Shown in pieces: positions 25,616-33,883 of a stretch of DNA of 64,000 nt. A program made the translations under genes and the position numbers. Below the pieces are notes generated by a model, which ran no database searches, was not told the origin of the DNA, and was given only the letters and a program-made list of their open reading frames with translations. Numbering within the stretch: position 1 is the stretch's first letter; each line of letters begins with the position of its first letter. The DNA comes from Paenibacillus luteus (lineage in GTDB: Bacteria; Bacillota; Bacilli; Paenibacillales; Paenibacillaceae): NCBI RefSeq assembly GCF_006542765.1, contig NZ_SKCD01000066.1:124001-188000 (forward strand), in the 5' to 3' direction.

Positions 25616-26713
25616 ATGGCCAAAGCGCGTTCTGCCCCGGATATCTGGATGCTGACTGCAATTGGGCTCATTCTCACTATCGGGTTAATTATGGTGTACA
25701 GCGCCAGTGCGGTGCTTGCTTTTCATGAATTCGGCGACCGGTTCTATTTTGTGAAGCGCCAGCTTTTATTTGCGGGCTTAGGCATAGGCGCGCTTCTGTT
25801 TACGATGAACACGCATTATACCATCTGGAAAAAGTGGGCGCCGATGGCATTGATTGTTTGCTTCGGTCTGCTGCTGCTCGTTCTCATTCCAGGGGTAGGC
25901 GTCGTCCGCGGAGGCGCACGCAGCTGGCTAGGCATTAGCTCCTTCGGCATTCAGCCATCGGAATTCATGAAGCTGGCTATGATTTTGTTCTTGGCAAAAT
26001 GGCTTTCAGAGAAGCAGCAAACGATTACGCAGTTTAGAAAAGGACTCGTACCGCCGCTTGGACTGGTTGGACTAGCCTTTGGGCTGATCATGCTGCAGCC
26101 GGATCTCGGCACAGGCGCGGTCATGGTAGGAGCATCATTGCTTCTGATCTTCACGGCAGGTGCCCGAATGGCTCATTTGGGCGGCCTCGCGATGATTGGC
26201 ATCGCAGGCTTTGTCGGCTTGATCATAGCGGCGCCATATCGGCTGAAACGCATTACGAATTTTCTTGATCCATGGGCGGATCCGCTCGGCGGCGGCTATC
26301 AAATCATTCAGTCACTATATGCAATTGGTCCCGGCGGCCTAGTCGGTTTAGGGCTAGGAATGAGCCGGCAGAAGTTCAGTTATTTGCCGGAGCCGCAAAC
26401 CGATTTTATCTTTTCGATTTTATCTGAAGAGCTTGGCTTCATTGGCGGAGCAACTTTGATTTTATTATTTTTAATCGTCGTATGGCGCGGCATACGCGCG
26501 GCTATTGCCGCTCCCGATACATTTGGGAGTTTGCTTGCCGTGGGCATCACGGGCATTGTCGGAGTTCAGGTGCTAATTAACATCGGTGTTGTCATCGGTA
26601 TGATGCCGGTAACGGGAATTACTTTGCCGCTCGTTAGCTACGGGGGCTCATCACTTACGCTATTGCTGACGGCGCTAGGCATCTTGCTCAATATCTCGCG
26701 ATATTCGAGGTGA
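25616..26713 (+). CDS. spoVE: SEDS-family glycosyltransferase SpoVE/FtsW
   Basis: A membrane protein of about 365 residues with some ten helices. SEDS signatures: LDPWADPLGGGYQIIQSL, GMSRQKFSYLPEPQTDFIF and the C-terminal GGSSL. The family polymerizes lipid II together with a class B PBP. In B. subtilis the gene at this place, after murD, is spoVE, partner of SpoVD in cortex synthesis; here it could also be the division enzyme FtsW, as no other copy is seen. AGAGGTG at 25600-25606 supports ATG 25616 rather than 25595. Confidence 0.88.
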   Translation: MAKARSAPDIWMLTAIGLILTIGLIMVYSASAVLAFHEFGDRFYFVKRQLLFAGLGIGALLFTMNTHYTIWKKWAPMALIVCFGLLLLVLIPGVGVVRGGARSWLGISSFGIQPSEFMKLAMILFLAKWLSEKQQTITQFRKGLVPPLGLVGLAFGLIMLQPDLGTGAVMVGASLLLIFTAGARMAHLGGLAMIGIAGFVGLIIAAPYRLKRITNFLDPWADPLGGGYQIIQSLYAIGPGGLVGLGLGMSRQKFSYLPEPQTDFIFSILSEELGFIGGATLILLFLIVVWRGIRAAIAAPDTFGSLLAVGITGIVGVQVLINIGVVIGMMPVTGITLPLVSYGGSSLTLLLTALGILLNISRYSR

Positions 26714-27087
26714 GGCCAGGTGCCTGCCTGGATCGTTGAAGATCAATTGTTCACTTTGGTTCGGATTATGCAGTTGATGTTAAAGCTTTACAACACGAAA
26801 ACCTGGATCCGGCTTCTGATTAGTTGCAGTGCGCTTTGGCGCGGCTGTGTCTATTAGAGCCGGATATTGCTGTCGTATTTATAGAAAGCAACCGTGAATG
26901 TGAAAATTGGCCAAAATGGGCGACTGTCACACAAGAGCCTATAAGGGCATAAGATACACTATATTCGTGACCGTCACCCACGTGGAGCGGTTATTGCAGC
27001 AGAAGCATCCGGTTGTGACCTTTACAGCCGAAATGCAGCGAATTCTATTGATTATCATCATGTTGAGCAGCACATGAGCATGGGCAT
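26714..27087 (+). other. Gene-free stretch where murG is expected
   Basis: No intact gene is present. Two fragmentary frames look weakly protein-like: one running from about 26741 with an internal TAG and containing HFGSDYAVDV and VVFIESNRECENW, and a second in another frame containing HYIRDRHPRGAVIAAEASG. They could be one decayed gene with a nonsense codon and a frameshift, but chance open frames of this length are common. No MurG signature (GGTGGH) is seen on either strand. Confidence 0.4.
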
Positions 27088-27239
27088 GCTTACGAAGTCG
27101 GTTTTGCATCACAAAACCTAAGCAACTGCTTACGAAGTAGGTTTTGCTTCACAAAACCTAAGCAACTGCTTACGAAGTAGGTTTTGCTTCACAAAACCTA
27201 AGCAACTGCTTACGAAGTAGGTTTTGCTTCACAAAACCT
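27088..27239 (+). repeat. Four tandem 40-bp hairpin repeats before murB
   Basis: A 40-bp unit beginning GCTTACGAAGTAGG starts at 27088, 27128, 27168 and 27208; the last is cut after 32 bases and runs into the murB ribosome site. Each unit holds the inverted repeat AGGTTTTG and CAAAACCT around CTTCA. The first copy has two substitutions in the arm and loop region; the next ones are identical to each other. Confidence 0.95.
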
Positions 27240-27255
27240 TAAGGAGGTTCTACTA

Positions 27256-28161
27256 ATGGAAGCATTTAAAGCGGAATTGGAACAAGCCAATCTTGGCGAA
27301 GTTTTGTACAACGAGCCGCTCTCGAACTATACGACATGGAAAATCGGCGGTCCCGCCGATATATTAATCCTCCCTCGTAGCAAAGAAGAATTAGTTGCTG
27401 CGGTTCGTTTGGTGCAAAAGCATCAAATGCCATGGACTAATTTGGGCAGGGGCTCAAACATGTTGGTGAGCGATAAAGGAGTTCGGGGTGTTGTAATTAA
27501 GCCACACAGAGGGTTGGATTATGTGCGCTTTGAAGGGCCTACAGTTACTGCAGGAGCTTCATATTCTTTAATCAAACTGTCAGTAATGGCAGGTAAGGAA
27601 GGCCTAACCGGTCTGGAGTTCGCGGGAGGAATACCCGGTACGGTAGGCGGAGCCGTTTATATGAATGCTGGCGCGCATGGATCGGATGTGTCACGTATTT
27701 TTAAGTCAGCTGATATTGTACTGGAGACAGGAGAATTGGTTCGCTACGAACGAGACGATATGCATTTCTCTTACCGGCATTCCATTCTGCATGAGCAAAA
27801 GGGTCTTGTCGTTGAAGCAACCTTTGAGCTGGCAGAAGGAGATAAGAAGGAAGTTCTTGCCATGATGGCCTCCTACAAAGAGAGAAGATTGAGAACGCAG
27901 CCGCTGCAGCTTGCTTGCGCAGGAAGTGTATTCCGCAATCCGCCGAATGATCATGCTGCCAGACTTATTCAAGAGGCGGGACTTAAGGGTGAGCGTCTCG
28001 GAGGTGCGCAAGTATCAGAGCAGCACGCCAATTTTATCGTTAACACCGGGCAAGCAAAAGCTGAAGACGTTCTCGCCCTCATGACTCATATACAAAGCAC
28101 TATTCAGGATCGCTATGACATCCTGTTGGTGCCGGAAGTATTGGTGGTGGGTGAGCGGTAA
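27256..28161 (+). CDS. murB: UDP-N-acetylenolpyruvoylglucosamine reductase MurB
   Basis: A FAD enzyme of 301 residues that reduces enolpyruvyl-UDP-GlcNAc to UDP-MurNAc with NADPH. Seen: NYTTWKIGGPADIL, the FAD segment GRGSNMLVSDKGVRG, GGIPGTVGGAVYMNAGAHG, and CAGSVFRNP with the proton-donating Ser, a short type-II form. AAGGAGG at 27241-27247 follows directly on the last tandem repeat, so those hairpins lie in its 5' region. murA starts 15 bp later. Confidence 0.95.
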   Translation: MEAFKAELEQANLGEVLYNEPLSNYTTWKIGGPADILILPRSKEELVAAVRLVQKHQMPWTNLGRGSNMLVSDKGVRGVVIKPHRGLDYVRFEGPTVTAGASYSLIKLSVMAGKEGLTGLEFAGGIPGTVGGAVYMNAGAHGSDVSRIFKSADIVLETGELVRYERDDMHFSYRHSILHEQKGLVVEATFELAEGDKKEVLAMMASYKERRLRTQPLQLACAGSVFRNPPNDHAARLIQEAGLKGERLGGAQVSEQHANFIVNTGQAKAEDVLALMTHIQSTIQDRYDILLVPEVLVVGER

Positions 28162-28176
28162 TTCGGAGGTGATACA

Positions 28177-29445
28177 TTGGACAAATTGGTGATTGAAGGT
28201 GGGAAACCTCTCTCAGGAACCATAGTTATCCAAGGAGCGAAAAATGCCGCTTTGCCGATTCTGGCTGCCAGTCTGCTGGCCGAAGGCACAACAACGATTG
28301 ATCATGTGCCTGATTTGCTGGATATCGACGTCATGCTGAACATTTTGCGCGAATTAGGATGCCGCGCCGAGCATGTGGGAGGAACGGTTGTGCTGGATAC
28401 AGAAACTGCACATACTTCCCACGTGCCGGAATCGTTAATGAGACAAATGCGCTCTTCTATTTTTCTAATGGGGCCTTTGCTTGCTAGGTTTGGAGAGACG
28501 CAGGTTTACCAGCCGGGCGGTTGTGCGATCGGCGAGAGAAAAATTGATCTTCACCTGGAAGGCTTGAAGGCTCTTGGTGCGGATATTGAAGAAATAGGTA
28601 ACCGCATCATCTGTCGTGCAGACAAACTGCGGGGCGCTGATATTCATTTAAGCTTCCCAAGCGTTGGAGCTACAGAAAACATCATGATGGCCGCTGCTTT
28701 GGCGGAGGGCCGGACAACGATCAGTAATGCTGCACGTGAGCCGGAAATACAAGATTTGCAACATTTTCTAAATGCGATGGGCGCGAAAATTATGGGTGCC
28801 GGTACAGATACGATAACGGTAGATGGGGTACAGTCGCTAACGCCATGTCGTTATAAAGTCATTCCGGACCGCATAGTAGCAGGGACAATTATGGTAGCGG
28901 CCGCCGCCACACGTGGGCAGGTAACGCTCCTAAATACTCAGCCCGCGCACTTATCCTCCTTGATTCATGTTCTGCGTCGTGCAGGTGTTCAAATTGTTGT
29001 CGACGGTGATATAATTAAAGTCGGCTGTGCAACGAGGCCGAAAGCGGTCGAAAGAATCGTAACCTCTCCATATCCGGCTTTTCCTACCGATTTGCAGTCT
29101 CAATTGATGGTTCTGCTTACGCTGGCGGATGGCGTGAGCATACTGAAAGAAACGATTTTTGAAGGCAGATTGAAGCATGTCGATGAGCTGTCCCGAATGG
29201 GAGCGGACATCCGGGTAGATATGAATGCTGCATTTATTCGCGGTGTCCCTAGGCTTTATGGTGCCACGGTGGAAGCCACAGATTTGCGCGCAGGTGCTGC
29301 TCTTGTTATTGCAGGATTGGCTGCACAGGGCAAAACCGTTGTTGAGCAAATTCATCATATCGACCGAGGCTATGAGAAAATTGAAACGATGCTGTCTAGA
29401 TTGGGTGCGCGGATATCGCGTTATGCTCCAGTGCCTAATAATTAA
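28177..29445 (+). CDS. murA: UDP-N-acetylglucosamine 1-carboxyvinyltransferase MurA
   Basis: A protein of 422 residues, the first committed step of peptidoglycan synthesis (enolpyruvyl transfer from PEP). The catalytic loop PGGCAIGERKIDLHL has its Cys at residue 116, the residue that fosfomycin alkylates, so the enzyme should be sensitive by this criterion. KNAALPILAASLLAEG holds the substrate Lys-Asn pair. The start is TTG after CGGAGGTGA. Confidence 0.95.
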   Translation: MDKLVIEGGKPLSGTIVIQGAKNAALPILAASLLAEGTTTIDHVPDLLDIDVMLNILRELGCRAEHVGGTVVLDTETAHTSHVPESLMRQMRSSIFLMGPLLARFGETQVYQPGGCAIGERKIDLHLEGLKALGADIEEIGNRIICRADKLRGADIHLSFPSVGATENIMMAAALAEGRTTISNAAREPEIQDLQHFLNAMGAKIMGAGTDTITVDGVQSLTPCRYKVIPDRIVAGTIMVAAAATRGQVTLLNTQPAHLSSLIHVLRRAGVQIVVDGDIIKVGCATRPKAVERIVTSPYPAFPTDLQSQLMVLLTLADGVSILKETIFEGRLKHVDELSRMGADIRVDMNAAFIRGVPRLYGATVEATDLRAGAALVIAGLAAQGKTVVEQIHHIDRGYEKIETMLSRLGARISRYAPVPNN

Positions 29446-29556
29446 TACTATGCGTTTGAGCTGCAAGATAGAAACAGCCGGTTTCCTGGCACTGCAAAGC
29501 AATGGCTGAAGCAGAGAGGAGAGCCGGATGTTTTTTGGGGAAAGAAGGGACAAGTT

Positions 29557-30318
29557 ATGAGCGCACAGATGCCTGTGCTGAAAGAGCCAAGTCGCAAGCG
29601 AATGGGCAACCCCAAGCTGTTGACGATTCTCATTTTATTGTTTGTTGCTCTTTTGGCTGTATTATTTTTTAATTCCTCTATCAGCAAGGTTTCAGAGATT
29701 CAAATAGAAGGAACGAGATTCGTTACGAAGGAAGAGATTGGCAAAGCGGCAGCCATTTTGGTCGGGGATGCGTTTTTTCGAACCTCATCTTCCACGATAG
29801 AGGATCGAGTGCTTGCTCTCCCGCAAATTAATGAGGTCAAGGTAACAAAGGTATTTCCTGGCTTGTTGAAAATAACAGTGGAAGAATACCCTGTCGTTGC
29901 ATTTGAACTCTCCAAGCAAGGTGAAATGACAGCGCTTTTGTCAAATGGAACGACAGTAGAGGCGGATAGCGACGTAATGCAGCTCGTGGACAAGCCTGTG
30001 CTTTCAGGCTGGGCAGATGAAGACCCCGTCAAGGCTGAGCTGACGAAGCAGCTCGGTAAAATTACGGCAAAGCAGCTTTCGGATCTTTCTGAAATTATTC
30101 CTAATCCCTCTTCGGCGTACCCGGATCGTATTTTAATGTATACAAGAACCAAATTTGAAGTTATTACAGCAGTCTCTGTTCTTGTTGAAAAAATTGATAC
30201 GTTGAATGCGGTTATTGAAACGCAGGAACCAGGGAAGATTACGATGCTGCTTGCAGATAAATATGAAGCTTTTATTAATGAAAATTTAGACTCTGAGGAA
30301 AAAGAGACTACTCAATAG
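29557..30318 (+). CDS. divIB: Cell division protein DivIB/FtsQ
   Basis: A protein of 253 residues: basic cytoplasmic tail, one membrane helix (LLTILILLFVALLAVLFF), a POTRA domain starting VSEIQIEGTRFVTKEEIGKA, then the FtsQ beta domain (LKITVEEYPVVAFEL, RILMYTRTKFEVI). It joins FtsL and DivIC in the divisome. AAGAAGGGA upstream supports this ATG. An untranslated stretch of 111 bp separates it from murA. Confidence 0.9.
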   Translation: MSAQMPVLKEPSRKRMGNPKLLTILILLFVALLAVLFFNSSISKVSEIQIEGTRFVTKEEIGKAAAILVGDAFFRTSSSTIEDRVLALPQINEVKVTKVFPGLLKITVEEYPVVAFELSKQGEMTALLSNGTTVEADSDVMQLVDKPVLSGWADEDPVKAELTKQLGKITAKQLSDLSEIIPNPSSAYPDRILMYTRTKFEVITAVSVLVEKIDTLNAVIETQEPGKITMLLADKYEAFINENLDSEEKETTQ

Positions 30319-30450
30319 CTTGAAAGAATGGTAGAATTTTATTTATCGCTTTTATACTCGATGAAGCTGGATAACATTAGGATATATCAGGTCTCGCAAG
30401 GGGCGGGACTCGCCAGGAAATGAAAAAACAATGAAAATCTTGTTGAAAAA

Positions 30451-30477
30451 AGAGGGAAAATATTAAAGGTGTTGAAT
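30451..30477 (+). promoter_or_regulatory. Predicted sigma-H promoter of ftsA-ftsZ
   Basis: AGAGGGAAA at 30451-30459 matches the sigma-H -35 consensus RnAGGAwww except for one base; after 11 bases GTTGAAT at 30471-30477 matches the -10 consensus RnnGAAT fully. B. subtilis also drives ftsAZ from a sigma-H promoter at the onset of sporulation. No equally good sigma-A promoter was seen in the 200-bp gap. Confidence 0.65.
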
Positions 30478-30537
30478 TAGTAGAAAGACCTTAACGAGTA
30501 ATGTAATAATTTTTATTTGAAACGGAGGTGCCGCAAG

Positions 30538-31779
30538 ATGAGCAGCAACGACATCATCGTCAGTTTGGACATCGGTACATCCAAAGTTCGTGCTATTATT
30601 GGTGAAGTGAATAATGGAGCCATTAATATTATTGGAGTTGGATCTGCTGACTCAGAGGGTATTCGCAAAGGAGCAATAGTAGATATTGACCAAACCGTGC
30701 AATCGATCCGTAATGCTATAGAGCATGCGGAGCGCATGGTAGGCATTCAAATATCCGACGTTTACGTGGGAATTCAGGGCAATCATATTGCACTGCAGAC
30801 CAATCGTGGCGTCGTTGCAGTATCCAACGAGGATCGTGAAATAGGCGAAGAAGATATTGAACGCGTATTGCAAGCGGCTAAGGTTGTCGCGCTCCCGCCA
30901 GAGCGCGAGATCATTAATTTGGTACCGAAGCAATATTTGGTTGACGGACTGGAAGGAATATCCGATCCGCGAGGTATGATTGGAGTCCGCCTTGAGGTTG
31001 AGGCGACAATCGTCACGGGGACGAAGACTGCCATACATAACCTTATGCGTTGTGTAGAGAAAGCAGGCCTTCGTATTTCTGGCGTCATATTGTTATCATT
31101 GGCGTCCGGCGTGGTCTCTCTAACTAAAGACGAGAAAGCAATGGGAACTGTACTTACGGATATTGGAGCGGGCTCCTGTACGATCGCCATTTACGATCAA
31201 GGCGGACTGGCAGCTACATCTACCCTGCCAATCGGTGGCGAATATGTAACAAATGATATCGCGTATGGCTTGCGCACACAAAGCGATCAAGCTGAGAAAA
31301 TCAAGTTGAAGTACGGCTGTGCGAATGTACTGGATGCAGCGGAAGACGTAAAATTTAAAGTGACACGCATGGGAAGCAATGTGGAGAAGGAATTTTCGCA
31401 GGTTGACCTTGCAAGCATCGTTGAGCCTCGCATGCAAGAAATTTTCCATCTTATTCGGCAAGAGGTGCGCCGTCTAGGTTATGGAGACAAGGTAAATGGT
31501 TATGTCCTGACTGGTGGTTCCGTATCCATGCCAGGAACGCTCGCTTTGGCCCAGACAGAGCTGGAGTCTACCGTTAGAATTGCGTTGCCTGATTATATTG
31601 GAGTAAGAGATCCGGCATACAGCAGTGGTGTTGGCATGATCCAATACGTGTCGAAATATATGGGAGCTCGTGGAACTGGGGCAGTGAAGAAAACGGCAAG
31701 CCGCAAATCAAGTCCAGCACCTTCAACCAAACCCGGTATGTTCGAGCGGATTAAGAGTATGTTTAATGAATTTATTTAA
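30538..31779 (+). CDS. ftsA: Cell division protein FtsA
   Basis: An actin-like ATPase of about 413 residues that ties FtsZ to the membrane. ATPase blocks: IVSLDIGTSKVRAIIG, LTDIGAGSCTIAIYD and GYVLTGGSVSMPG. The C-terminus after a Ser/Lys-rich linker is an amphipathic helix (KPGMFERIKSMFNEFI), the membrane anchor. ACGGAGGTG at 30521-30529 fixes ATG 30538; a TTG at 30517 is in frame but upstream of the ribosome site. Confidence 0.95.
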   Translation: MSSNDIIVSLDIGTSKVRAIIGEVNNGAINIIGVGSADSEGIRKGAIVDIDQTVQSIRNAIEHAERMVGIQISDVYVGIQGNHIALQTNRGVVAVSNEDREIGEEDIERVLQAAKVVALPPEREIINLVPKQYLVDGLEGISDPRGMIGVRLEVEATIVTGTKTAIHNLMRCVEKAGLRISGVILLSLASGVVSLTKDEKAMGTVLTDIGAGSCTIAIYDQGGLAATSTLPIGGEYVTNDIAYGLRTQSDQAEKIKLKYGCANVLDAAEDVKFKVTRMGSNVEKEFSQVDLASIVEPRMQEIFHLIRQEVRRLGYGDKVNGYVLTGGSVSMPGTLALAQTELESTVRIALPDYIGVRDPAYSSGVGMIQYVSKYMGARGTGAVKKTASRKSSPAPSTKPGMFERIKSMFNEFI

Positions 31780-31807
31780 AATATAAGATAATATAAGTTT
31801 CAACTTT

Positions 31808-31920
31808 AAAATATAGGAAAGCATATGGTTTCGCCATCCTTTCTCTATATTTCTTGGATTGAAACGTGCCGCGCCGCCAAAGGACGGCAACAGCCGTTTC
31901 ACCTTGTACGATGCTTATAT
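31808..31920. repeat. Intergenic hairpin repeat element, copy 2
   Basis: This is the second copy of the element at 6484-6600, with the same order of conserved blocks (AATATAGGAAAG, TTTCTCTATATTTC, TTGAAACG, CGCGCCGCCAAAGGA, CAGCCGTTTCACCTTG). Its inner stem is partly degenerate, but the outer GAAACG/CGTTTC arm is kept. It fills most of the ftsA-ftsZ spacer. Confidence 0.75.
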
Positions 31921-31993
31921 TTTACCGCGAAACGTTGCTGTACCGTCACATGATGCTATCAGCAGTTTACGCTTGACTGGGGGAAAATGAAAG

Positions 31994-33106
31994 ATGTTGG
32001 AATTCGACTTTGAGCTTGAGCAGCTTGCTCAAATAAAAGTAATAGGTGTTGGCGGTGGCGGTAGCAATGCTGTTAACCGAATGATAGAGAATGGTGTTAA
32101 AGGCGTGGAGTTTATTACGGTAAACACCGACGCTCAGGCGCTGCATTTGGCTAAATCTGAGCATAAGCTGCAGATCGGCGATAAGCTGACGCGTGGACTT
32201 GGTGCGGGTGCCAACCCAGATGTAGGCAGCAAGGCAGCAGAAGAATCTCGCGAAATTATTATGAATCAGCTAAAAGGCGCGGACATGGTTTTCGTTACAG
32301 CGGGTATGGGTGGCGGAACAGGAACAGGCGCTGCGCCAGTTATTGCTGAAATTGCGCGTGAATGCGGCGCGTTGACAGTTGGTGTAGTAACTAGACCGTT
32401 CACTTTTGAAGGCCGCAAACGTGCTGGACAAGCTGAGCTTGGTATTGAAGCACTAAAAGAAAAAGTGGATACACTTATTGTCATTCCAAATGACCGTTTG
32501 CTTGAAATTGTTGATAAGAAAACCCCTATGCTAGAAGCGTTCCGTACGGCAGATAATGTATTACGTCAAGCCGTACAAGGCATCTCAGATCTTATTCAAG
32601 TACCAGGCCTAATCAACCTTGACTTTGCAGACGTAAAAACGATTATGACAGAACGCGGCTCCGCTTTGATGGGTATCGGTATTGCTACTGGTGAGAACCG
32701 TGCTGCTGAAGCTGCGAGAAAAGCGATTATGAGCCCGTTGCTTGAAACATCAATTGACGGCGCGCGTGGTGTAATTATGAATATTACTGGTGGCAGCAAT
32801 CTTTCGCTCTATGAAGTGAATGAGGCGGCTGAAATCGTTATTTCAGCCTCTGATCCAGATGTAAATATGATCTTTGGTGCTATCATTGATGAAAGCCTAG
32901 AGGACGATATTAAAGTAACCGTTATCGCAACAGGTTTTGAACATAAAGCGCCAACACCGCGCCGTTCTCCACAGCAGCCAGAAGCAGTGGATACAAGACC
33001 TGCAGGCAATACCGGTGCTGTTAAGCCATTTGGTGCAAGCAACACGTCTAGTGACCAACTGGAGATTCCAGCATTCCTTCGCAATCGCCCACGCAGCGAT
33101 CGCTAA
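31994..33106 (+). CDS. ftsZ: Cell division protein FtsZ
   Basis: A tubulin-like GTPase of 370 residues that forms the Z-ring. The GTP site shows VGGGGSNAVNRM and the tubulin signature GGGTGTGAAP near residue 105. The C-terminal peptide IPAFLRNRPRSD is the docking tail for FtsA, SepF and other partners after a short linker. GGGGGAAAATGAAAG precedes the ATG. The dcw cluster ends here with a strong terminator. Confidence 0.97.
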   Translation: MLEFDFELEQLAQIKVIGVGGGGSNAVNRMIENGVKGVEFITVNTDAQALHLAKSEHKLQIGDKLTRGLGAGANPDVGSKAAEESREIIMNQLKGADMVFVTAGMGGGTGTGAAPVIAEIARECGALTVGVVTRPFTFEGRKRAGQAELGIEALKEKVDTLIVIPNDRLLEIVDKKTPMLEAFRTADNVLRQAVQGISDLIQVPGLINLDFADVKTIMTERGSALMGIGIATGENRAAEAARKAIMSPLLETSIDGARGVIMNITGGSNLSLYEVNEAAEIVISASDPDVNMIFGAIIDESLEDDIKVTVIATGFEHKAPTPRRSPQQPEAVDTRPAGNTGAVKPFGASNTSSDQLEIPAFLRNRPRSDR

Positions 33107-33117
33107 TCTATGTAATG

Positions 33118-33155
33118 AAACGCCTCGCCATTCCTGGTGAGGCGTTTTTTTTTTT
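33118..33155 (+). terminator. Terminator of the dcw cluster
   Basis: AAACGCCTCGCCA pairs with TGGTGAGGCGTTT (one wobble) and is followed by a run of ten or more T. Confidence 0.9.
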
Positions 33156-33179
33156 GTTGTTGATGTACATTGCTCATTG

Positions 33180-33565
33180 ATGCCGAAAGAGTGCTGTAAG
33201 CACATATATGCTCTTACAGCTAGAGAGTAGCCATCCAATACGAGATGATTTTGGCGGATAAGCGAATCTGAGAACTGCAAACGACTGATTTCAGCAGAAT
33301 GTGCTCGGTAACCGTCAATCTCAATGGCAAGCCGCAGTCCATCATTAAAGTAGGCAAAGTCCAGATATCTTATCCCATCGCGATAGTCGGCGACTTCAAA
33401 CTCCGGATGCAATCTGTCGAGGTCGTGGAAGGCGGGATACCAAATGTACTCGACAAAATGTTTTTCCGCATGGCCAAGCCCCTGTTCCAGCCTTCATCTA
33501 CACTCCCCCTTACGATTGTTCAGTTCCTTTTCCAGCCATAGCTCATATTCCGTTTGAAACGACAA
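33180..33565 (-). pseudogene. Broken DUF559/Vsr-like endonuclease gene
   Basis: Read from a TTG at 33565 behind AAGGGGGG, the minus strand gives a DUF559-like protein: SFQTEYELWLEKELNNR, then HAEKHFVEYIWYPAFHDLDR, GIRYLDFAYFNDGLRLAIEIDGY and RLQFSDSLIRQNHLVLDG. It is interrupted by an in-frame TGA at 33494-33496, and the homology ends after VLDG near 33231, where an inverted repeat (GCTGTAAG/CTTACAGC, 33193-33220) begins. The nuclease motif EIDGY with a following His is kept. Two lesions argue for a dead gene. A restart at ATG 33412 is possible but would lack the N-terminus. Confidence 0.75.
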
Positions 33566-33749
33566 ATCGATCCCCCCTTGTAAAATAAAATACCGCATAC
33601 TTCGGGTAGGTACTCCCGAGTAGGCGGTGTGCTTCACTGCTTTCCTTCTAAGCTTCGTATCATACGATAATTTATAAACGCGAACAAGCTTTTTCTGAAA
33701 GGAACAATCACAAGAAACGCAAAAGTTGAGGCGGTTTTTATACTCCTAC

Positions 33750-33815
33750 TCGACAAAAAAAGATATGTCATGCTGTCATGAATAGACAGACTTTGAAATA
33801 GGATTTTAATATACT
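33750..33815 (+). promoter_or_regulatory. Candidate Spo0A-controlled spoIIG promoter
   Basis: CTCGACAAA at 33750-33758 differs by one base from a Spo0A box in reverse orientation, and TATACT at 33810-33815 equals the -10 of the B. subtilis spoIIG promoter. No good -35 is seen at normal spacing, as in that Spo0A-activated promoter. The rest of the 33566-33883 gap shows no gene. Confidence 0.4.
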
Positions 33816-33883
33816 AGTCTCAATCGTTCTCCCGGGAGCCGGATGCAGGTCCGTGTATCGCCAGTTGCAGGAAGGTGACCGAA

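Noticed and set aside
26714..26860. An open frame of about 47 codons right after spoVE (reading VPAWIVEDQLFTL)
   Set aside because: No good start or ribosome site and no recognizable family; likely chance.
27088..27239. Tandem repeats as a possible CRISPR array
   Set aside because: The 40-bp units are contiguous with no unique spacers, and no cas gene is near.
32897..33412. A minus-strand protein of 171 residues overlapping the end of ftsZ
   Set aside because: Only its first 60 or so residues resemble a family (the broken nuclease); the rest is the reverse of ftsZ and its terminator.
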